The translations under genes and the position numbers were made by a program. A DNA stretch of 9,067 nt, from positions 1-9,067 of the forward strand of contig QHBQ01000392.1 in assembly GCA_003243865.1 (NCBI GenBank), in the 5' to 3' direction. Each line of letters starts with the position of its first letter. Within the stretch, counting starts at the first letter, position 1. Positions 4,771 to 9,067 of the stretch are shown here, piece after piece. The notes under the pieces were generated by a model. The model was given only the letters and a program-made list of their open reading frames with translations. It made no database searches and was not told where the DNA came from. The DNA is from Candidatus Chloroheliales bacterium (GTDB lineage: Bacteria; Chloroflexota; Chloroflexia; QHBQ01).

Positions 4771-6252
4771 GAGTTTGCTACGATGCTGAAGGAATACACC
4801 CGCGCCGCTGGCCTGACCTATGAGCAACTGGCCGAGGCGGCCGGGCTGCCGCTTGATACCGTGCTAAACTGGCTGAAGGGAAAGGTGCAGCGCCCGCGCA
4901 ACTGGCGGGATGTGGCCCAGGTGGCGCGGGCGCTGCGGTTGAGCTATGACCAGGCTGATGCGCTGCTACGCGCCGCCGGACACCCGGCGCTGGCCCGACT
5001 GAAGCACGCTCACCCGAAAGAGGCGCTGCTGGCCGAGTGGCGCACCCTGAGCGTACCCCCTTGCGATGATGCGAACCAGGGGGCGCGGGGCAGCGTGCCG
5101 CAGCCACCAGCGCCACTCAGGGCGCGGATGCTATCTTACGCTGATGAGCAGACGCAACCGCTGCTCGATATATCGGAGCGGCGAGAGGTTGCGCCCGCGC
5201 CACCGCCAACGTCGCGCAGGTGGGTGGCGCGGGCGCTTGTCGGGCTGGCGCTGCTAGCGGGCTTGCTGACGATATTTGTCTGGCTGGCGGTTCGGCGCGA
5301 CAGCGTTCCGCCGGTGGGGGCTGAAGGCTGGGGAGTGATTGGCCCTTTGGAGCTAGCGCCGATGTCGGTTGCCCCTGATGGCCGCCGCTATGTCATGGTT
5401 GACCAAATCGTTACCGCTACCATACACCTGCGCAACAACAACAGCCAAACCGAGACCATGCCTCAATTTGGGGTGGCCGCACTAGGGCCGGACAGTTGCG
5501 AGAAGGGTTGGCAAGCGCGAAACTTCGGCTTCCCCGCGGTTAGCTCGATTACCGAACCGCCTGATGGCGTCTATCTGTATCAGAAAAGCACCAGCTTTAC
5601 GCAGCCGGGAGTCTACTTTGCCGAGCCAGGGGCAGGCGATGGCAAAGGTCACGGTGGTGGCGTGTCACCTTACCCGCGCGTCTGGTTCACGGTCACAACT
5701 GACCCTAACAATCTGCCGCCGCGCGATTGCCTGACCCCGCTGCCGACGACCGCGCCAATGTTGCCATCTTTAATCTTTAATCTCCGCCTTAGTCGCGCTC
5801 TTCACCGCGCTGTAGCCGCTGCTGGCCGCCAGCCCCACGATTGGGCCGATAATCAGGCCGGTCAGCCAGGGGGCGACGCCGGGCCAGGCCACGATTGCCT
5901 GCGCCGCCAGCATCCAGACTACCCCCAGCGCGATGCTAGCGAGTGGCGCGAAGCGGCTGGGCAGCCCCAGCGTCTTCAGCCCCTCGATTATCAGCGGGAT
6001 GGCGAACAGCGCGGGTACGCCCGCGATAATCGGGTTGGGTATCTCATTCATGCTGCTTCCTCCATTCTTCGACCAGCGCCATTACCGGCCCCGGACAGCT
6101 TGTGCTGTTGTGCGGCATCTCGCGGTGGCCGTACACATCGCCGACTCCCACCGGGATGGCAGGCGTGTGCAGAGTCAGATGCTCCAGATAGGCGAGCAGC
6201 GCCGCCTGCTGCGCGGCAGTCGCTTGCCCGCCCAGCGGCACGTCCACCATGA
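4720..6252 (+). CDS. Membrane-anchored XRE-type HTH protein with outer domain; 3' part probably not genuine
   Basis: The frame is 510 codons. Residues ~18-86 are an XRE-like HTH (MLKEYTRAAGLTYEQLAEA, then LPLDTVLNWLKGK), ~87-165 a Pro-rich linker, ~168-191 one membrane helix (LVGLALLAGLLTIFVWLAV), ~200-336 an outer beta-rich domain of unknown family (TATIHLRNNNSQT, QPGVYFAEPG, RVWFTVTTDP). LTPLPTTAP at ~338-346 looks like the start of a Thr/Pro linker. From residue ~349 (about 5764) the frame runs antisense through the holin-like and amidase genes and becomes Arg/Ala/Pro-rich and shapeless, so the natural C-terminus appears lost. The topology suggests a sensor passing an outside signal to a cytoplasmic DNA-binding domain, which is inference. 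The start is firm: AAGGGGG precedes ATG 4720. Its promoter and first 17 codons are duplicated on the far side of higBA. Confidence 0.72.
   Translation: MAATQSGRETSEQRGQGEFATMLKEYTRAAGLTYEQLAEAAGLPLDTVLNWLKGKVQRPRNWRDVAQVARALRLSYDQADALLRAAGHPALARLKHAHPKEALLAEWRTLSVPPCDDANQGARGSVPQPPAPLRARMLSYADEQTQPLLDISERREVAPAPPPTSRRWVARALVGLALLAGLLTIFVWLAVRRDSVPPVGAEGWGVIGPLELAPMSVAPDGRRYVMVDQIVTATIHLRNNNSQTETMPQFGVAALGPDSCEKGWQARNFGFPAVSSITEPPDGVYLYQKSTSFTQPGVYFAEPGAGDGKGHGGGVSPYPRVWFTVTTDPNNLPPRDCLTPLPTTAPMLPSLIFNLRLSRALHRAVAAAGRQPHDWADNQAGQPGGDAGPGHDCLRRQHPDYPQRDASEWREAAGQPQRLQPLDYQRDGEQRGYARDNRVGYLIHAASSILRPAPLPAPDSLCCCAASRGGRTHRRLPPGWQACAESDAPDRRAAPPAARQSLARPAARPP
5766..5786. repeat. Short heptamer array ATCTTTA at HTH-gene/phage junction
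   Basis: Two perfect units ATCTTTA (5766-5772, 5773-5779) and a partial third. The array contains the stop codon of the holin-like gene and sits where the HTH protein stops looking like protein. Two copies alone could be chance; the position makes it notable. Confidence 0.5.
5770..6051 (-). CDS. Holin-like small membrane protein
   Basis: 93 residues with three probable membrane segments at about 8-30 (IIAGVPALFAIPLIIEGLKTL), 34-55 (FAPLASIALGVVWMLAAQAIV) and 60-78 (PWLTGLIIGPIVGLAASSG), and a short charged tail KSATKAEIKD. Size, topology and an 8-base overlap with the amidase gene upstream fit a phage holin, which would permeabilise the membrane to let the amidase reach the wall. I do not recognise a specific holin family, so the role rests on context. 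Start at ATG 6051 is supported by GGAGG seven bases upstream, inside the amidase gene. The stop codon falls within a heptamer repeat, and the opposite strand is the end of the HTH reading frame. Confidence 0.78.
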   Translation of the reverse strand: MNEIPNPIIAGVPALFAIPLIIEGLKTLGLPSRFAPLASIALGVVWMLAAQAIVAWPGVAPWLTGLIIGPIVGLAASSGYSAVKSATKAEIKD

Positions 6253-6589
6253 TCGCCAGGCCGGTGGTGTTGGCCGGTTCGTGGGCGTGCCAGGTCATCA
6301 GTTCGAGTGGCTGGGTTTCATAGATTACCCCGCTCGGCTCGATCACGCGGTGATACATGATGCCGAAGCCGAGATAGCCGTCGCCCCAATCCTTGCCCAG
6401 ATGATAGTTCGCCAGCATGGTCAGCCGCGCTAGCTCGCCACCCTCGCAGCCCGCGTCGGCGGGATAGTGGATAACGATGTTGCGGATATAGCTTAGTGGC
6501 CGCCACGCCACCCCCGCGCGGCTGTAGTCGTGCGGCAGCGCGGCAGCCACGTTGACCATCCTGAAACCCAGGTCGGTTGTCGGTTGCAT
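6044..6589 (-). CDS. N-acetylmuramoyl-L-alanine amidase (Amidase_2/PGRP type), probable endolysin
   Basis: 181 residues from ATG 6589. The zinc-amidase fold is clear: NIVIHYPA places a ligand His at about 41, and YGHREMPHNSTSCPGP places His ~155 and Cys ~165, the His-His-Cys set of T7 lysozyme and PGRPs; the stretches LGFGIMYHRVI and TWHAHEPANTTGLAIMV are typical of the core. It would cut the amide between MurNAc and the stem peptide. No signal peptide or wall-binding domain is present, so export would rely on the holin-like protein encoded next, whose gene overlaps by 8 bases. GGAGG just before 6589 fixes this start; the frame stays open to 6700, but the extra 37 codons translate a heptamer repeat (IYNLRSTIYN-like) and are not credible. 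Confidence 0.9.
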   Translation of the reverse strand: MQPTTDLGFRMVNVAAALPHDYSRAGVAWRPLSYIRNIVIHYPADAGCEGGELARLTMLANYHLGKDWGDGYLGFGIMYHRVIEPSGVIYETQPLELMTWHAHEPANTTGLAIMVDVPLGGQATAAQQAALLAYLEHLTLHTPAIPVGVGDVYGHREMPHNSTSCPGPVMALVEEWRKQHE

Positions 6590-6606
6590 CGCTCCTCCCT
6601 TCCAAC

Positions 6607-6725
6607 GATTGTAGATTGTAGATCGCAGATTGTAGAATGGTAGAGAAAGGTTGGCATTGCTGGCTTTCGATAAGCACAACGGTGAAGCGCCGCCAACCAT
6701 AATCTACAATCTACAATCTACAATC
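6607..6725. repeat. Inverted pair of heptamer arrays upstream of the amidase gene
   Basis: 6607-6635 holds units ATTGTAG, ATTGTAG, ATCGCAG, ATTGTAG; 6702-6725 holds the complement CTACAAT three times. They face each other across about 66 bases (6636-6701) with no gene, beginning AATGGT and ending ACCATA, so the spacer could fold back. The left array is the exact inverted copy of 1244-1272. Confidence 0.85.
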
Positions 6726-6733
6726 CGCCATTC

Positions 6734-7621
6734 CTAGCCCCTCACCCCGTTCAGCCGCGCCAGGCTGTACTTCGCCTTGCTTGCCAGCCCGACGTAGAAC
6801 TTGATGCGCACCCGCCAGGCGTCGCGGTCGGGCAGGTTGCCGACTTGCTCGGTGATGATGCCGCCGTTGGTCAGGCCCATCACGCCCGCATCGCCCAGCT
6901 TCATCGCGTAGATGCTGCTGCAATCGTTGCTGGTGCCTACCGTCTCGGTGTCAAGCTGGAAGTCGTCAATCGCAATCGGCACACCCGCGTAGTATTCAAC
7001 CCGCTGGCCGAAGTTGTTGACATCGGTCTCGAACAGGTTGCCGCTGCCGCGCAGCAGCGACATCAGCTTGCGCCGACTGCGGCGACTGAACAGCATCAGG
7101 TCGGGCTTGCCTGGCTTGATCAGGTCAATCAGTTGGTCCATGTAGTCGAGGGTCAACTGGCCGCCGTTCACCCCGCCCGCGGTGATTACCTGGGCGGAGT
7201 CTACCAGCTTGGCAATGCCGTCGAAGCTGTTGGCGTCGGCGATGACGTCGCCGTTGATGAAGGTGTTCTCGAAGGCGTAGGCGACCGCCTTGGCCTTGTT
7301 CTGCACCGCGACGGCGCGCAGGTCGTTGACGTTGCTATAGGTGCGCTCCAGGAAGCTATCCACATCGGCGTTGCCGCCCAGGATGCGCAGGTGCGCCACC
7401 TTTTGCTGCACGGTCAGGGTACTTTCGTTCCAGTTGTCGTTGGGCGCGTAGAACTCCACCGTGGCCATGGTCAGCTCCTGGTTGTACAGGTAGCTGTTGC
7501 CCACCACATCCTGGAACGGCAGCAGTTGCAGGATGCGGCTCTCCTTCACGATGGTGTCAATCACCCCGCGGGTCATCATCGGCAGCGACAGCAGGTTGCT
7601 GTCAGCCAAAGTCATAGGCAT
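6734..7621 (-). CDS. Phage major capsid protein (HK97-fold type)
   Basis: 295 residues from ATG 7621. The layout resembles a known group of phage major capsid proteins that start MxLTLAxxNLL, with GVIDTIVKESRILQLLPFQDVVGNS, the conserved AHLRILGGNADVDSFLERTYSNVNDLRA, KAVAYAFENTFINGD, SFDGIAKLV, and a C-terminal AWRVRIKFYVGLASKAKYSLARL. The protein should self-assemble into the head shell. AAAGGAGG ten bases before 7621 fixes the start; the open frame runs back to 7783, but that extension translates GC palindromes and a GAAAGTT repeat. An encapsulin is less likely given the neighbouring scaffold-like and lysis genes. Downstream comes the amidase rather than head-tail or tail genes, an unusual order. 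No internal stop or frameshift is seen. Confidence 0.85.
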   Translation of the reverse strand: MPMTLADSNLLSLPMMTRGVIDTIVKESRILQLLPFQDVVGNSYLYNQELTMATVEFYAPNDNWNESTLTVQQKVAHLRILGGNADVDSFLERTYSNVNDLRAVAVQNKAKAVAYAFENTFINGDVIADANSFDGIAKLVDSAQVITAGGVNGGQLTLDYMDQLIDLIKPGKPDLMLFSRRSRRKLMSLLRGSGNLFETDVNNFGQRVEYYAGVPIAIDDFQLDTETVGTSNDCSSIYAMKLGDAGVMGLTNGGIITEQVGNLPDRDAWRVRIKFYVGLASKAKYSLARLNGVRG

Positions 7622-7650
7622 GGTTAAGGTTCCTCCTTTGAGTTTGAGTA

Positions 7651-7671
7651 GAAAGTTGAAAGTTGAAAGTA
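7651..7671. repeat. Tandem heptamer array GAAAGTT upstream of capsid gene
   Basis: Units GAAAGTT (7651-7657), GAAAGTT (7658-7664) and GAAAGTA (7665-7671), 30 bases upstream of the capsid start. No inverted partner is seen on the other side of the spacer. A GTAG-GGGCG motif follows at once (7669-7677). Confidence 0.75.
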
Positions 7672-7822
7672 GGGGCGGGTGCGTGTCATGCGCCTCGCGC
7701 CCTCTCCCAACCTCCCTCGAAGGGGGAGGGGTTTTGCATACCCCCCCTCCCACCGGGAGGGGCTGGGGGCGGGTGCGTGCCACCCTACCTGCTCCCCCAC
7801 CCAGCCTCCCCCTTTGGGGAGG
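7672..7822. repeat. GC-rich palindrome cluster between scaffold-like and capsid genes
   Basis: This spacer holds GGGCGGGTGCGTG twice (7674-7686 and 7767-7779), a perfect hairpin CCCCTCCC-acc-GGGAGGGG (7744-7762) and a second CCTCCCC-cttt-GGGGAGG (7805-7822), plus an imperfect one near 7711-7730. The last lies just past the scaffold-like stop and could slow transcription there. The sequence resembles dispersed host intergenic repeats more than phage DNA. Confidence 0.7.
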
Positions 7823-7831
7823 AGCATCTGA

Positions 7832-8254
7832 TTAGAACTCGAACGGCAACTGCACGCCTTCGACCGCCTTGCGGATCAGGTCGTAGCCACTCAGCGGGGC
7901 GGGCGCGGTACTTGGCGCAGGATTGCCCGCCAGCGGTGGCAGCGCGGCTCGCTGCTCCGTCTCGGCCAGCTTCGACTTCAGGTCGGCGATTTCGGCATCT
8001 TTGGCCGCAACCGCTGCCTCAAGCTCACTGACGATCTCCCCCTCCGGATGGGGCGGGTCCGGGGCCGCCTGCTGCTCCGTCTCAATGCCCTGCGCCGCCT
8101 GATGCTCCGCCGCATTGCCCTGCACTATCTCTTCGCCAGGGGTGGTCGTTTCCTGCGCCACGATGGGTGCATCGGGTTGGGGATTGACGTTCAATTCGTC
8201 GGCTGTCGCGTTCGCTGGTGGCGTGGCCGGGTATCGGGTCTGTTCCTGAGACAT
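7832..8254 (-). CDS. Small scaffold-like coiled-coil protein
   Basis: 140 residues from ATG 8254, preceded by AAAGGAG with seven-base spacing. It is acidic and low in complexity: residues 1-70 are rich in Pro, Ala, Glu and Gln; residues ~72-103 (EGEIVSELEAAVAAKDAEIADLKSKLAETEQ) form a confident coiled coil; a Pro/Ala linker follows; and the end (SGYDLIRKAVEGVQLPFEF) is a short predicted helix. An acidic coiled-coil protein encoded immediately before the major capsid protein is the classic signature of a phage scaffold, with the C-terminal helix a likely capsid-binding element. It is short for a scaffold and I recognise no family, so the role is inferred from position. The frame is open back to 8380, but that part lacks a start signal and translates repeats. 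Confidence 0.65.
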   Translation of the reverse strand: MSQEQTRYPATPPANATADELNVNPQPDAPIVAQETTTPGEEIVQGNAAEHQAAQGIETEQQAAPDPPHPEGEIVSELEAAVAAKDAEIADLKSKLAETEQRAALPPLAGNPAPSTAPAPLSGYDLIRKAVEGVQLPFEF

Positions 8255-8294
8255 AGTTAAGCTCCTTTCCATAGATAAGCCATAAGGCTTGTTC

Positions 8295-8422
8295 AGGCAT
8301 GAGGTATGAGGTATGAGGCATGAATGGTGGATTGCACCTGCCCGGTGCGTAGGGGTGGGCTGCGTTCGCCCGCTTGCCAAACATCACCAACTCATTACTC
8401 CTCACTCCTCGCTCCTCACTCA
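8295..8422. repeat. Inverted pair of heptamer arrays with REP-like hairpin between
   Basis: 8295-8321 carries GAGGTAT-type units (AGGCAT, GAGGTAT, GAGGTAT, GAGGCAT). 8390-8422 carries ACTCCTC-type units, i.e. GAGGAGT on the other strand. The arrays face each other over about 68 bases that begin AATGGTGG and end ATCACCAA, again imperfectly complementary. Inside, 8349-8371 is a diverged GTAG-GGG...GTTCGCCC member of the hairpin family. The right array reaches the stop codon of the upstream gene. Confidence 0.78.
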
Positions 8423-9067
8423 GCCCTTCTTCAGTGGCCGCGCCTGGGCGATCTGCGGGTGCAGCGCGGCCACAATCTCCGCTACCCGCAGCGCGTAACT
8501 GGCCGCCGCATCCTTACTGCCCATATCGCGCCCCAGTCTGGCCGCCAGCGGCTGCGCCCAGAGTTGGCATAGCTCTGCTGCCTTCAACAGCACGAGTTGC
8601 TCGAAGCTCAGGTCAATCAGCGACGAGGGGCTAACGTCGAAGTCGTACCAGGCGAACCAGGCGATGATGGTCATCTGCTGGCCGACGATGCTGGGGTCGT
8701 TCAACCCCGTGCCAGTGCCGAGTGGCTGATTGAAGACGATGGTGTCGGGCCACTTCAGCCGCCAGGTCAACGCCGCGTTAATCAGCGCATCGCTAATCAG
8801 GCTGTTGGGGTCATCGTCCGCGGTATCCGGCTGCATCGTGCAGCGCTTGCCTGCGACCAGCACGCCCAGCGTCCGCCAGGGCGGCTGGAACTGGCTGTCA
8901 GGTAGGGGCAGGTGTACCAACTGCGAGGTCGCGCCCAGCACGATGGGGTAGCTCATCTCCTGCTCGTAGGGCCACATGCGGCTGAACCAGCCGATCGCCT
9001 CGTTCAGCTTCTGCTTGCGCGTCGCCGTGTCCCAGATGTTGCCGGTCAGGTCGCCCAGTTCCACCTG
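8420..9067 (-). CDS. Phage head-region protein of unknown family, probably partial at window end
   Basis: The frame is open from the window edge to a TGA at 8420. The first possible start inside is a GTG at 9064, giving 214 residues, but no ribosome binding site can be seen because the window ends three bases earlier, so the N-terminus may lie outside. The N-terminal half has MWPYEQEMSYPIVLGATSQLVHLPLPDSQFQPP and TWRLKWPDTIVFNQPLGTG; residues ~150-205 are helical (LSFEQLVLLKAAELCQLWAQPLAARLG, ASYALRVAEIVAAL). I do not recognise a family. Placement upstream of scaffold-like and capsid genes, size and a helical end would suit a head-tail adaptor or portal-associated protein; this is a guess from context. 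Codon use and GC match the capsid gene. Confidence 0.6.
   Translation of the reverse strand, partial: QVELGDLTGNIWDTATRKQKLNEAIGWFSRMWPYEQEMSYPIVLGATSQLVHLPLPDSQFQPPWRTLGVLVAGKRCTMQPDTADDDPNSLISDALINAALTWRLKWPDTIVFNQPLGTGTGLNDPSIVGQQMTIIAWFAWYDFDVSPSSLIDLSFEQLVLLKAAELCQLWAQPLAARLGRDMGSKDAAASYALRVAEIVAALHPQIAQARPLKKG

Noticed and set aside
3278..4799. Minus-strand frames 3278-3616 and 4473-4799, which share a ~20-residue stretch
   Set aside because: The shared stretch is the antisense of the duplicated HTH-gene 5' end; the similarity comes from the DNA repeat, not from a protein family.
6590..6700. N-terminal extension of the amidase to 6700
   Set aside because: It translates the heptamer repeat; the strong ribosome site before 6589 marks the real start.
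6734..7621. Encapsulin as an alternative to phage capsid
   Set aside because: Sequence blocks fit phage major capsid proteins, and the neighbours are scaffold-like and lysis genes rather than a cargo enzyme.
6845..7627. 260-codon plus-strand frame opposite the capsid gene
   Set aside because: A mirror frame of a high-GC gene; composition His/Val/Ala/Gln-heavy, no motifs and no start signal.
7622..7783. N-terminal extension of the capsid protein to 7783
   Set aside because: It is Pro/Gly-rich translation of GC palindromes and GAAAGTT repeats; the ribosome site and family-typical start are at 7621.

Overview
The window looks like chromosomal DNA of a high-GC bacterium, most likely a member of the Chloroflexota. 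The grounds are: a secreted protein with a long Thr/Pro linker and three SLH domains in a style I associate with that phylum, a membrane-anchored HTH protein with an outer domain, a metacaspase, and intergenic space packed with GGGCG...CGCCC palindromes and short tandem repeats. The phylum call is recognition from memory, not a search result. I see no tRNA, rRNA or CRISPR array.

Layout. (1) 1-806, minus: caspase-like (C14/metacaspase) gene, cut by the window start, with a near-consensus promoter at 867-895. (2) 897-1275: repeats only. (3) 1276-3186, minus: exported protein with seven ~50-residue repeats (probable beta-propeller), a Thr/Pro linker and three SLH domains, with its own promoter. 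(4) 3304-3475: a MITE-like element with 17-bp perfect terminal inverted repeats. (5) 3431-3614 and 4589-4770: two ~96% identical direct copies of a palindrome, a TATAAT box and the first 17 codons of an HTH gene. They bracket a low-GC higBA toxin-antitoxin operon on the minus strand (4340-3695) with a strong promoter and a dyad operator candidate. The left copy is a stub; the right copy starts the full gene. (6) 4720-6252, plus: HTH, membrane segment, outer domain; its 3' third runs antisense through phage genes and is probably not genuine. (7) 5770-9067, all minus: a phage or phage-like head and lysis module. In transcription order it holds an unidentified head-region protein, a small scaffold-like coiled-coil protein, the major capsid protein, a PGRP-type amidase and a holin-like protein. 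No tail genes lie between capsid and lysis.

How it fits together. The host genes are single units with their own promoters. The phage module is co-oriented, but except for the overlapping amidase-holin pair its genes are separated by 112-210 bp spacers, unusual for a phage. Each spacer, and the point where the module meets the HTH gene, carries a tandem array of 7-bp units. Two spacers carry such arrays in inverted pairs about 66-68 bp apart. One array is repeated exactly, inverted, about 5.3 kb away next to the SLH gene. The two observations most worth following are this heptamer pattern and the toxin-antitoxin operon held between direct repeats of its neighbour's promoter and 5' end.
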